Shown here: one piece after another, positions 8,435 through 16,624 of the stretch
Layout: each line of letters opens with the position of its first letter
Numbering within the stretch: the first letter of the stretch is position 1
Source of the DNA: BRH-c25 sp035627615
Lineage (GTDB): Bacteria; Bacillota; Clostridia; Lutisporales; Lutisporaceae
Reading direction: 5' to 3'
Length of the DNA: 64,000 bases
Assembly (NCBI GenBank): GCA_035627615.1
Contig: DASPLL010000056.1
Coordinates: forward strand, 208,714 to 272,713
Program-made: the position numbers and the translations under genes
The notes under the pieces: model-generated
Database searches by the model: none
What the model saw: only the letters and a program-made list of their open reading frames with translations
What the model was told of the DNA's origin: nothing

Positions 8435-10342
8435 TTATCCGGCTACCGCCCGGATCACATCATATTTTGCATCGTCACTTTCGGCAAAGCCCTGTACCGG
8501 TGACTCTTTGCTGGCTGTACCGTCATAAGCCGTGAAAGCTTGTTTCAGCTCCTCCGCTGCTGCTCTTGACAAATTGGGATTTATGGCAATGGCGTCCTTG
8601 GGTATGTCCTCCGTCTTTATAAGGATATTCAGTTCACCTACATGCAAGCCGGCTGCTTTTGCCATATCATAAGCTTCACTGTAAGTAGCACCCCCATCCA
8701 GTTCTCCGGATAAAACACTCTTAATAACGTTATCATGACTTCCCATGAAGGATACCCTTGCAAAAAGCTTGTCCGGGTTCAAGCCTTCTCTTTTGAACAT
8801 ATGACGCGCATAGATATAGCCTGATGCGCTTTTGGTATCCACATAACCGAAATGCTTGTCTTTCAAATCACCCAGCCTGGTAATTCCACTTTTCTTACTG
8901 GTAATAATATAGCCGTTATATGAAAACCTGCCGTTTACTTTCGGTGTGGCTATAGGTATGACTCCGCTCTCCTTGTGGGCGTTCACGTAGGCAAAAGGGG
9001 AAAACCATCCGACATCGATAATATTTTTTTTGATTCCTTCAGTTAATGCATCATAATCCTTGACAATGATCATTCTGGACTTCCGTCCGGTTCTTCTGCA
9101 AACCCACTCCAGTATCGGTGCATACATTTTCCGTATGTTTTCGGGAGAAGTAAAGGGATTGATCCCGAATATGATCTCCTTTTCACCCTTCAGACCTGCT
9201 ACAATACTTTGGAGATTGACCGCCATATCGTTCAAGCGGCCGCTGTAGCGCAGCATATCATCATTTTTTGTCTTCTGCATGTCAACCATTTTAATAAGCC
9301 CTGCAGACGTATTATAGGTATCCTCTACAGATACTGCAATAGATTGGGAAGCCTCCCTCATCTCAGCTGCCGCCTTTGTCTGGTTCTCCGAAACACTCGT
9401 CAGGTTACCGAGATTATTTTTCAGTTCCCCAATAATTCCTTCTATATGGGATATTGCATTTACAGATTCACCTGCTGCCGCTTCCACATCCCCTATCTTG
9501 TCATTGCAGATAACTACTACCTCATTAGAGATTTTAATTTCTTCCGTTATCTCATTAATAATCGATCCTATTTCTGAAAGGGCCTGCTTGGTTTCATCTG
9601 CCAGCTTCTTTATTTCCTGCGCCACCACCGAAAAACCTCTTCCGCTTTCCCCTGCCCTGGCTGCTTCAATGGATGCATTCAATGCCAGCAGGTTGATCTG
9701 CTTGAATACATTTGTAATATATTCTACTATAATATTGATCTTTTTGGATGCGCTTTGGAGTGTAAGGTTGCTTTCCGATGCTTTTCTGAGTGATCCGGCA
9801 AACTCATTAACCGAATCACCAATTCCGCTTAATGTGACGGCATTATGCCTGAGCATCTCAATGGATCTTGACATATGCCCGTCCATGCTCAGAATGTTTT
9901 CACGGAGCTTTTCAGAAGTATCCGCCAGCTCACTGATGCCAGCAGTTATTTCTTCAGTGTTTGCAGCATTCTGCTGACTCAGCTCCTCTACCTCATAAAA
10001 ACCGCCTGCCAATTGCTCAACGGCTTTTATATTATCCCTTGAAAGCCAAAGAATCTGCTGGGTATCAAAACCTACCGTTTCTGCCAGAGCTGCCAGGTTT
10101 TCACTTATGCTGCCGGTAATTTCTTTACCATTGGTGCCGTCCTGCACTTTTTCAGCTTCAACTTCCCGTCTTTCTTCCAGATCAAGCTTATGCAAATAGG
10201 CAGTTACCGGAAAATAGATCAGAGCATTGCCGAAAATAACTACTGCAATTAACACAGCACCGGTAAAGTCAGTTGTGTCAAGCAACAGCTGGAATGCTGC
10301 AATTCCAATGATCCCTGCAGTCCAAACCACAATTCGCCTCAA
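8435..10342 (-). CDS. methyl-accepting chemotaxis-type protein with C-terminal PhnD-like binding domain
   Basis: 635 residues. Two membrane helices (about 5-21 and 26-50) are joined by only about 5 residues, so there is no periplasmic sensor. Residues about 90-380 are a MCP signalling coiled coil with the conserved hairpin tip (INLLALNASIEAARAGE). Residues 386-635 resemble phosphate/phosphonate-binding PhnD-type solute-binding proteins (FGINPFTSPENIRK, VGWFSPFAYVNA, GYIITSKKSGI, GSHDNVIKSVLSGELDGG). Such domains are normally outside the cell; this topology places it in the cytoplasm, after the signalling tip. The start is TTG, 8 nt after AGGGGGG. No Che genes are adjacent. Ligand unknown; phosphonate or phosphite-like anions are one guess. 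Confidence 0.87.
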   Translation of the reverse strand: MRRIVVWTAGIIGIAAFQLLLDTTDFTGAVLIAVVIFGNALIYFPVTAYLHKLDLEERREVEAEKVQDGTNGKEITGSISENLAALAETVGFDTQQILWLSRDNIKAVEQLAGGFYEVEELSQQNAANTEEITAGISELADTSEKLRENILSMDGHMSRSIEMLRHNAVTLSGIGDSVNEFAGSLRKASESNLTLQSASKKINIIVEYITNVFKQINLLALNASIEAARAGESGRGFSVVAQEIKKLADETKQALSEIGSIINEITEEIKISNEVVVICNDKIGDVEAAAGESVNAISHIEGIIGELKNNLGNLTSVSENQTKAAAEMREASQSIAVSVEDTYNTSAGLIKMVDMQKTKNDDMLRYSGRLNDMAVNLQSIVAGLKGEKEIIFGINPFTSPENIRKMYAPILEWVCRRTGRKSRMIIVKDYDALTEGIKKNIIDVGWFSPFAYVNAHKESGVIPIATPKVNGRFSYNGYIITSKKSGITRLGDLKDKHFGYVDTKSASGYIYARHMFKREGLNPDKLFARVSFMGSHDNVIKSVLSGELDGGATYSEAYDMAKAAGLHVGELNILIKTEDIPKDAIAINPNLSRAAAEELKQAFTAYDGTASKESPVQGFAESDDAKYDVIRAVAG

Positions 10343-10419
10343 TTACAAGCCCCCCTTATCATATTTAAATAGCTGGCAATAACCTCAAGTACAAAATTCA
10401 AAACACGTAACACGCAGCA

Positions 10420-10522
10420 GCAAAAGAAAAAGCCGCAAAAATCAATGCCTATCATTCCATAGACCCAACTTATGCGGCTCTCCAATTCTCAAGCCTTTAC
10501 GCTATTTGTTTACATTATTATA
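10420..10522 (-). promoter_or_regulatory. promoter and structured 5' leader of the chemoreceptor-like gene, weakly c-di-GMP-I riboswitch-like
   Basis: On the minus strand an extended -10 (TGGTATAAT, -10 at complement of 10517-10522) should give a 170-nt leader. In it AGCCGCA and TGCGGCT (10473-10479 and 10431-10437 on plus) pair and are followed by TTTTTCTTTT, which is a terminator-like hairpin inside the leader. An inner stem GTCTAT/ATAGGC lies at 10447-10466, and the words CGCATAAG, GGGTCTA and ATGATAGGC occur in the order seen in c-di-GMP-I (GEMM) aptamers, but the GGCAAAC part and the GAAA tetraloop are not recognisable. Attenuation is well supported; the riboswitch class is a weak guess. 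Confidence 0.4.
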
Positions 10523-10557
10523 CCACTACTGTCAAATGGTGTCTATAGCCACTTTCT

Positions 10558-10712
10558 GACACGGGGACGCTTCCGCTGTCAGTTCTTGATAAGTTTATTA
10601 GTTTTATCTCTATTGATTCCGGTAATTTCTGATATTTGTCTTATTGACATAATGGCTAAATATCTATCTTACTGCAGTTTTGTCCCCTGTCATCCACAAG
10701 AACCGTCCCCAT
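10558..10712 (-). pseudogene. decayed REP-associated tyrosine transposase (RAYT) remnant
   Basis: Minus strand 10668-10579 reads DRYLAIMSIRQ followed by SEITGINRDKTNKLIKN and a stop, the short C-terminal helix-turn-helix typical of RAYT / Y1 transposases of Clostridia. A TAA precedes it and the catalytic part is gone. Both sides carry the GGGGACG-type repeat words that accompany such elements: ACGGGGACGCTTCC at 10561-10574, and GTCCCC with AAGAACCGTCCCC at 10682-10710 in the opposite sense. The remnant ends only about 20 bp from the -35 of the T-box promoter. Confidence 0.6.
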
Positions 10713-10731
10713 GTCAGTGCCCTTGTCAGTG

Positions 10732-10760
10732 TTGACTTATGGAAAATACGCGAGTATAAT
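10732..10760 (+). promoter_or_regulatory. promoter of the T-box leader
   Basis: TTGACT (10732-10737), a 17-bp spacer and a consensus TATAAT (10755-10760) give a strong vegetative promoter; transcription should begin near 10767. Confidence 0.8.
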
Positions 10761-10766
10761 ATGAAT

Positions 10767-11075
10767 ATATTTTATGAATAATATTTTAAAAGCGTTGACT
10801 GGGAAGAAGTAGGAATAGTATACCTTAAAGAGAGCTACCGGTTGGTGAGAGGGGCAAGGGAGTACATTCTGAATACATCTCAAGAGCTGATCATCAAAAG
10901 GGCTTGTCCCGAGTAGACTGATGCCGGCAACCTGCACCCGTTACAGTGCTAAAGTATAACTGCGTTATGGTGCAAGTACTTGATAAGGTTGGTACTGTGA
11001 GGTACCGATAAACTAAGGTGGTAACACGGATATATTCCCGTCCTTTGAATTTTCAAAGGACGGGATTTTTATTTT
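10767..11075 (+). ncRNA. T-box riboswitch, tyrosine specifier
   Basis: Stem I shows the AGTA S-turn (GGAAGAAGTAGG near 10801), the AG-bulge/distal-loop words (AGAGAGCTACC...GGTTGGTGAGA) and, on its 3' side, GAA-TAC-ATCTC, which places the specifier codon UAC (Tyr) at 10874-10876. The T-box sequence AAGGTGGTAACACGG is at 11015-11029; its UGGU bulge (11019-11022) would pair with an acceptor end whose discriminator base is A, as in bacterial tRNA-Tyr, and not with the G of tRNA-Trp. The terminator CCCGTCCTTTGAA / TTCAAAGGACGGG (11037-11064) with a T-run follows. Uncharged tRNA-Tyr would favour the antiterminator and read-through. The class is certain; the specifier is read by pattern. Confidence 0.92.
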
Positions 11076-11092
11076 GTAAAGGAGATGGTTCT

Positions 11093-11158
11093 ATGGACCC
11101 GGACTATTATTATTACTATTATTTAAAACAAATCTATTTGAAATTGGAGGAGAATTAA
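11093..11158 (+). CDS. tyrosine-run leader peptide between T-box and lyase gene
   Basis: A 21-codon frame reads M-D-P-D, then six consecutive Tyr codons (11105-11122), then LKQIYLKLEEN and TAA at 11156-11158. GGAG at 11081-11084 is 8 nt before its ATG, an ideal ribosome binding site. Its last codons (GAG GAG) are the ribosome binding site of the lyase gene, whose ATG starts 1 nt after the TAA, so the two frames are tightly coupled. It lies after the T-box terminator, so it is translated only on read-through transcripts. Seven Tyr in 21 codons directly behind a tyrosine T-box argue for a regulatory leader peptide. A stand-alone small protein function cannot be excluded. Confidence 0.7.
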   Translation: MDPDYYYYYYLKQIYLKLEEN

Positions 11159-11159
11159 C

Positions 11160-12608
11160 ATGGCAAATATCAAATTCTTCGGTAATGAACAGGTACCACT
11201 TGAAATGCACAAGGTGCGCATAGTACAGAAGCTTGAGCTTCCCCCTATAGAAAAACGCCTGGAAGCTATGACTGAAGCCGGCAACAATACCTTCCTGCTA
11301 AAAAACAGGGATGTATTTATGGATATGCTGACGGACAGCGGCGTAAACGCAATGAGTGACAGACAGCAGGCAGCAATGCTTATAGCTGACGACAGCTATG
11401 CAGGAAGTGAAACCTTCTTCAGGCTTGAAAGCAAGCTCAGAGAAATATTCGGTATGGAATACTTCCTGCCTGCTCATCAGGGGAGGGCTTGTGAGAATAT
11501 TATTTCACAGGCGCTGGTCAAGCCTGGTATGCTTGTGCCTATGAATTATCATTTTACAACAACAAAATCCCACATCACGCTGAATGGTGGGATCGTAGAG
11601 GAGTTAATAATTGATGCAGGACTTGAGACCACAAGCACCAACCCTTTTAAGGGGAATATGGATATAAACAAGCTCAATGCCCTTATAGACAGGCATGGAG
11701 CGGATAAAATCGCCTTTGTACGCATGGAAGCCGGTACAAATCTAGTTGGTGGTCAGCCCTTCTCACTGGAAAATCTTAATGAGGTATACAAGGTCTGCAA
11801 TAAGCATGGTATCCTGCTTGTGCTTGATGCAAGTCTGCTGGCCGACAATTTGCATTTTGTAAAGACCAGGGAAGAAAAATACAAATCCATGAGCATAAGG
11901 GAAATAACCCGTGAATTTGCATCCTTCAGCGATATCATATACTTTTCTGCCCGCAAGCTCGGATGCGCCAGAGGCGGCGGCATATGCTTCAAAGATAAGA
12001 ATTTTTTTGAAAAGATGCGTGAGCTTGTACCTCTGTACGAGGGCTTCCTTACTTACGGCGGCATGTCTGTAAGAGAGATGGAAGCCATGACTGTCGGACT
12101 TGATGAGACAATGGATGAGGACGTTATTAACCAAGGACCTCAATTTATTGCATTTATGGTAGATGAGCTTGTTAAGAAAGGCGTACCTGTTGTTACTCCT
12201 GCAGGAGGCCTTGGATGTCATATAAACGCCATGGAATTTGTGAAGCATGTACCTCAAAATGAATACCCTGCCGGAGCTCTTGCAGCCGCACTTTATATTG
12301 CAAGCGGCGTCCGCGGCATGGAGCGTGGTACGCTGTCAGAACAGAGAAATCCTGACGGAAGCGAGGTATTTTCAAATATGGAGCTTCTGAGGCTGGCTAT
12401 GCCAAGAAGAGTTTTCACTTTGTCCCAGGTCAAATATGCAGTTGACAGGATCGCCTGGCTCTATGAAAACCGTAAGCTAATAGAAGGGCTTGTCTTTGTA
12501 GATGAGCCAAAAATCCTGCGTTTCTTCTTTGGAAGGCTGAAGCCCGTATCCGACTGGCAGGAAAGGCTGGTTGCAAAGTTCAGGAAGGACTTTGGCGACA
12601 GCCTGTAG
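11160..12608 (+). CDS. tyrosine phenol-lyase / tryptophanase family beta-eliminating lyase
   Basis: 482 residues, fold-type I PLP enzyme. Visible family marks: LTDSGVNAMSD, DSYAGSE (the Tyr that contacts PLP phosphate/leaving group), HQGRACEN, FTTTKSH, the PLP lysine in FSARKLGCARGGG, and LAMPRRVFT (substrate carboxylate Arg). Tyrosine phenol-lyase has KKD at the lysine and TR after the conserved Asp (DATR); here they are RKL and DASL, so substrate choice is not assured. The family splits tyrosine or tryptophan to phenol or indole, pyruvate and ammonia, reversibly. The upstream tyrosine T-box and Tyr-run leader tie it to tyrosine. Monocistronic, with its own terminator. Possible symbol tpl, not assigned. 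Confidence 0.88.
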   Translation: MANIKFFGNEQVPLEMHKVRIVQKLELPPIEKRLEAMTEAGNNTFLLKNRDVFMDMLTDSGVNAMSDRQQAAMLIADDSYAGSETFFRLESKLREIFGMEYFLPAHQGRACENIISQALVKPGMLVPMNYHFTTTKSHITLNGGIVEELIIDAGLETTSTNPFKGNMDINKLNALIDRHGADKIAFVRMEAGTNLVGGQPFSLENLNEVYKVCNKHGILLVLDASLLADNLHFVKTREEKYKSMSIREITREFASFSDIIYFSARKLGCARGGGICFKDKNFFEKMRELVPLYEGFLTYGGMSVREMEAMTVGLDETMDEDVINQGPQFIAFMVDELVKKGVPVVTPAGGLGCHINAMEFVKHVPQNEYPAGALAAALYIASGVRGMERGTLSEQRNPDGSEVFSNMELLRLAMPRRVFTLSQVKYAVDRIAWLYENRKLIEGLVFVDEPKILRFFFGRLKPVSDWQERLVAKFRKDFGDSL

Positions 12609-12619
12609 GGACATAGAGG

Positions 12620-12669
12620 CAATAAGAGGAGCAAGGGGACGCTGTACTGACCCCTTGCTCCTCTTATTG
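12620..12669 (+). terminator. terminator of the lyase gene
   Basis: A 19-bp perfect stem (CAATAAGAGGAGCAAGGGG and its complement, 12-nt loop) begins 12 nt after the stop. The T-run is short, but the stem is exceptionally strong. Confidence 0.8.
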
Positions 12670-12783
12670 TAAATATTATATTATAAAATTTCTAACAATA
12701 AAAATAATTAATGCGAAAGCTGTAAATAATAGTGTGAAATGGTAATAACTTTAGTCATAGCAAAATTACAGGTGAATGATTAT

Positions 12784-14262
12784 ATGAATAAAAACAGTTC
12801 AAAGTCCAAAAAACTAAGCAGCAGCTTCGATGACAACCTTAAGGAATTGGAAAATTCATTTGAAAACTGCCCTGATGTCATAATAAAAAAGGTGTTCTTT
12901 AGTAACGGTAAAAAAGGCTGTTTTATCTATATTAATGGAATGGTTGATATAGATATACTCAACCGTGATTTTATCAAACCTATTATGGGATTGGACATTC
13001 CTGAGGCCATTAAGGACAAAAGCATATTTAATATATCATCAGCCACAATAAGACTATATGATGATTTTGATTCGATAATAAAGCAGCTACTGCAAGAAAA
13101 CACAGCATTCATTATGGAGGGTGTTTCCCTTGCTGTGCTTGGCAGGTTCGAGAAGATAGAAAGCAGGGGCATTGAAGAGCCGGAAGCAGAAAAGAATATT
13201 AAAGGGCCCAGAAGTGGATTTACTGAGCTTTTGACAACAAATACCGCCATGCTACGAAGACTTATAAGCAATACTACCCTCAAATTCAGAAGCTTTAAAG
13301 TTGGGACAACAACAAATCAGACTTTATGTATTGCGTATATCGAAGGCATAGCAAACAAGTCCCTTCTTCAGACTCTTATAAGAAAAATTGAAAAGATCAA
13401 CTATGATGGGTTGATCGCAATCGGATATATTGAACAGACGATAATGGATTTTCCTCATTCTCCGCTTCCTCAATACTATGCCACCGAAAGGCCTGACAAA
13501 GCTGTAGCCGCATTGCTCGAAGGAAGATTTGTCATACTTCTTGATGGTACTCCCATCGTTCTTATCGCTCCTGTAAGCTTTTTTTCCTTTTTCCAGGCTC
13601 TTGATGATTACAGTACAAACTGGATGTTCGGTTCCTTCATCAGGATCGTAAGGTTTATTGCGGCTATTGTAGCCGTGTTTTTGCCAGGCCTGTATATCGC
13701 CATTATATCCTTTCATTATTATATGGTACCTCTTAATCTTCTGGTAACACTGTCGGAATCCAGGGCTAAGGTACCCTTCCCTCCAATAATAGAAGCGTTG
13801 ATAATGGAAATTACCATTGAGATGATAAGAGAAGCTTCCATCAGACTTCCCAGTTATATAAGCTCTTCAATCGGCGTAGTAGGCGGTATCATAATAGGTC
13901 AGGCTGCTGTGGAGGCAGGGATAGTGAGTAATCTGCTCATTATAGTTGTTGCAGCGACTGCTGTTGCATCCTTCGTTGTGCCTTCTTATGACTTTGGCCT
14001 GTCACTAAGGTTCTTGCGGTTTATGCTTATGATTGTTTCATCAATATTTGGTATTGTCGGCATTGTGGTTCTCTCTTCACTGTTGCTTTCTGAGTTACTG
14101 ACATTGGAATCTCTGGGACAGCCGTATTTTCAGCCGGTTGTTCCTTTTAAAAGAGGTGGTCTGAAAGATACTTTCCTTCGCTTTCCTTTCAGCTTCATGA
14201 GGAAAAGGACCACAATGACTCAGCCTGCAGATGATGAAAGAGGTACCAATGATGGGCAGTAA
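12784..14262 (+). CDS. gerA: GerA-family spore germination receptor subunit A
   Basis: About 492 residues from the ATG at 12784 (AGGTGA 8 nt upstream); a start at 12739 is in frame but has no ribosome binding site. The soluble N-terminal half (about 1-280) carries GerA marks such as DVIIKKVFF and YIEGIANK; the C-terminal half has about five membrane segments and the conserved ESRAKVPFPPIIEALIMEI motif. With GerB and GerC it forms an inner-membrane germinant receptor of the dormant spore. First gene of a three-gene operon with overlapping frames; expression in the forespore would be expected, but I could not identify a convincing SigG promoter. Germinant unknown. Confidence 0.93.
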   Translation: MNKNSSKSKKLSSSFDDNLKELENSFENCPDVIIKKVFFSNGKKGCFIYINGMVDIDILNRDFIKPIMGLDIPEAIKDKSIFNISSATIRLYDDFDSIIKQLLQENTAFIMEGVSLAVLGRFEKIESRGIEEPEAEKNIKGPRSGFTELLTTNTAMLRRLISNTTLKFRSFKVGTTTNQTLCIAYIEGIANKSLLQTLIRKIEKINYDGLIAIGYIEQTIMDFPHSPLPQYYATERPDKAVAALLEGRFVILLDGTPIVLIAPVSFFSFFQALDDYSTNWMFGSFIRIVRFIAAIVAVFLPGLYIAIISFHYYMVPLNLLVTLSESRAKVPFPPIIEALIMEITIEMIREASIRLPSYISSSIGVVGGIIIGQAAVEAGIVSNLLIIVVAATAVASFVVPSYDFGLSLRFLRFMLMIVSSIFGIVGIVVLSSLLLSELLTLESLGQPYFQPVVPFKRGGLKDTFLRFPFSFMRKRTTMTQPADDERGTNDGQ

Positions 14263-15337
14263 TAAGAATAAAATAACATCAGGCCAGTTGCTTACATTTA
14301 TCATGTCCGTACAGATAGGTCTGGGTATTTTGACCTCACCCTCTGTTCTTGTGAAAAGGATTGGTCATGACAGTTGGATATCAGTGTTTATCACAGGATT
14401 CATATATGCTTTTCTGGGTGTTTTAATAATTATTTTCCTCAGAAGGTATAAGGATAAATCTATAATGGAAATAAATTATCTGCTTTATACAAAAATAATA
14501 GGATATATCATAAACCTGCTGATCATTGCATATCTTTTTTTTGCTACGGTTCTTGCATTAAGATTGTTTACCGAAATTATAAATATTGGGGTATTGAAGC
14601 TTACTCCCGGCGTAATTATTGCCGCGCTGCTGATTATTCCCTTCATACATATGACATGGTACGGGTTAAAGACCATCTGCAGGTTTGATAGAATTATAGT
14701 TTTCATTATGGTCACAATGGTTCTGTTTTTTATGCTATTTCTGGGCAGTATCCGTTACACATTCCTTATGCCTGTAGGCCAGACAGGTCTGGTAAAAATC
14801 ATAAAGGGTATAGTTCCCTCCAGTCTTGCATTCCTGGGAATAGAGCTTATTGTTGTTATCTATCCTGACATTTCAGATAAGGGAAAGCTTATTAAAAGTG
14901 TGATAACTGCAAATATTGCCACAACCTTATTCTATGTCCTGTTGATCGTTGTACTTACAGGTGTATTTGGGGAAAACCTTCTTAAACATTTGGTATTCCC
15001 GCTTTTTAGCCTGGCAAGGGCTTATAATGCACCCACCCTTGAAAGATTGGATTTATTTTTTGTTGCATTATGGCTTCCTGCAATGGGTATAACTATGACG
15101 GGCTACTATTACTGCACCTTAAGCTGTTTGGAAAAACTGCTCAATACAAAAAAAAGCTTTTTGTTGCACATGTCGTTTTGTGTTGCAGTAGTTTTTGCCA
15201 GCAGGATCCCACCATCTCTGAGCTTTGTTTTTCAACTCACTGATACTTTGAATTTGTCAGGACTGGCATTGATTGCCTTCATATTGTTTTCACTGCTGCT
15301 CTCATATTTGAATACAAGGGGTGTAATGAAAAAATGA
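14252..15337 (+). CDS. gerB: GerB-family spore germination permease subunit
   Basis: About 361 residues and roughly ten membrane segments, of the APC-like spore permease family. The N-terminus (ITSGQLLTFIMSVQIGLGIL) matches the GerB pattern. It overlaps the end of gerA; of the tandem ATGs at 14249 and 14252 the second is 8 nt from AGAGG. Known role in the family: germinant-binding or conducting subunit of the receptor. It ends 4 bp inside gerC (ATGA overlap), which implies translational coupling and stoichiometric production. Confidence 0.92.
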   Translation: MGSNKNKITSGQLLTFIMSVQIGLGILTSPSVLVKRIGHDSWISVFITGFIYAFLGVLIIIFLRRYKDKSIMEINYLLYTKIIGYIINLLIIAYLFFATVLALRLFTEIINIGVLKLTPGVIIAALLIIPFIHMTWYGLKTICRFDRIIVFIMVTMVLFFMLFLGSIRYTFLMPVGQTGLVKIIKGIVPSSLAFLGIELIVVIYPDISDKGKLIKSVITANIATTLFYVLLIVVLTGVFGENLLKHLVFPLFSLARAYNAPTLERLDLFFVALWLPAMGITMTGYYYCTLSCLEKLLNTKKSFLLHMSFCVAVVFASRIPPSLSFVFQLTDTLNLSGLALIAFILFSLLLSYLNTRGVMKK

Positions 15338-16440
15338 GATTAATGATTGTCATGCTTCTGATAGTTACAACAATACTAACAGGCTGCTGGGATCAAAAAG
15401 TATTTGAAAAAACCGGATATATTCTGCAAATGGGTATTGAGTCGGGTAAAACCGCAGAACTACTGATTACTTATACTTCTCCGGTTGTAGGCGGGGAGAT
15501 AAAGGAACAGGTAGAAATTATCAACATTCAGGGGGATATATTAAGGGAAGCCAGGGAAAATGCCCGGTTGCTCTCGCCGAAATTGTTGGAGGGCGGAAAA
15601 ATTCAGCAGCTGCTTATCTCCAACAAAATGGCCGAGAAGGGAATTAATGAGCTGTTGGATCTTTTTCATAGAGACCCCGCTCTTCCAACACTTGCATTGA
15701 TAGTCGTTATCGAAGGAAGCCCTTATGAGATGCTGAAAAGAGCTACCACCTTTGAGGATAAACCTCGTGCTGCCTTCTATATCAATGAGCTTCTTAAGAG
15801 TAACATCATCAGTTCATATATACCGGAAACAAGGATATGGAATTTCAGTGCACTAAGCCTTGCACCAGGAATAGATCCTATTACACCTATCCTAAAGCTG
15901 CAGGGAGAAGGTATTAAAGTTACCGGCTCAGCACTGTTTTCCCAAGATAAAATGGTCGGTAAGCTCTCCCCCCGGGAAACTTCCCTGCTTCTGGCCATGA
16001 TGGGTAAGCTGAAACCGACAGAATATGTCGGTAATATTTTGCCAACCGAAGACAAAGCTGCCGGTGAAAAAGCCAGAACAGCTGTTTTAATAAGGACTGC
16101 AAAGAGTAAGCTTAATGTAAGCTTCTCAGATGATGAGCCCATTGTTTCAATAGCAATGAAAATAGACTGCATTCTGGATGAGTTCCAGTTGAATAGTATA
16201 TCTGATGCGGACGATCAGAAGGTATTGGAACAGCAGCTTAGCACCGAGATCAAAAACAAATGTGTAAAAATATTGGATTACCTAAAATCCACAGGCAGTG
16301 ATCCTTTAGGCATCGGCAATATTGTGAGAGCAAAATACAATGACTACTGGCAGCAGGTGGACTGGAAGGAAGCTTATAAGGAAGTTGAAATGGATGTTTC
16401 TGTCAGGCTTGATATAAAACAGTTCGGGACCATTTATTAA
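15334..16440 (+). CDS. gerC: Ger(x)C family germination lipoprotein
   Basis: 368 residues. A lipoprotein signal peptide ends in LTGC (Cys at residue 17), followed by WDQKVFEKTGYIL, the GerC start pattern. The rest is the three-domain GerC ectodomain with a C-terminal helix-rich segment (YNDYWQQVDWKEAYKEVEMDVS). It is anchored on the outer face of the inner spore membrane and is required with GerA/GerB for germinant response. Last gene of the operon; 184 bp without a recognisable gene follow. Confidence 0.92.
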   Translation: MRLMIVMLLIVTTILTGCWDQKVFEKTGYILQMGIESGKTAELLITYTSPVVGGEIKEQVEIINIQGDILREARENARLLSPKLLEGGKIQQLLISNKMAEKGINELLDLFHRDPALPTLALIVVIEGSPYEMLKRATTFEDKPRAAFYINELLKSNIISSYIPETRIWNFSALSLAPGIDPITPILKLQGEGIKVTGSALFSQDKMVGKLSPRETSLLLAMMGKLKPTEYVGNILPTEDKAAGEKARTAVLIRTAKSKLNVSFSDDEPIVSIAMKIDCILDEFQLNSISDADDQKVLEQQLSTEIKNKCVKILDYLKSTGSDPLGIGNIVRAKYNDYWQQVDWKEAYKEVEMDVSVRLDIKQFGTIY

Positions 16441-16624
16441 TACCGGCTGATCCACCTTCAGCAATCTAGCGGAATGTAAGCATTAAAAATGAAATTTCGA
16501 AAAATATACTAATATTTGATCGTACATTAATTTTAATCATTCAGGTAATAATGTATTAGAGATATAAAAATAAGCTTGAATATAATCAATAATAATACCA
16601 AAATATTTTCAAGGAGGATTTCTA

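Noticed and set aside
11085..11129. Alternative short frame from ATG at 11085
   Set aside because: The ATG directly abuts GGAG with no spacing, whereas 11093 has 8 nt spacing and opens the Tyr-run frame.
12609..12669. Second RAYT-type repeat (contains GGGGACG)
   Set aside because: The word is part of a 19-bp perfect terminator stem right after the lyase stop, which explains it.
16441..16624. RNA gene or promoter cluster between gerC and the lipoprotein gene
   Set aside because: AT-rich with no consistent stem or known RNA motif; only the AAGGAGG before the lipoprotein ATG could be supported.
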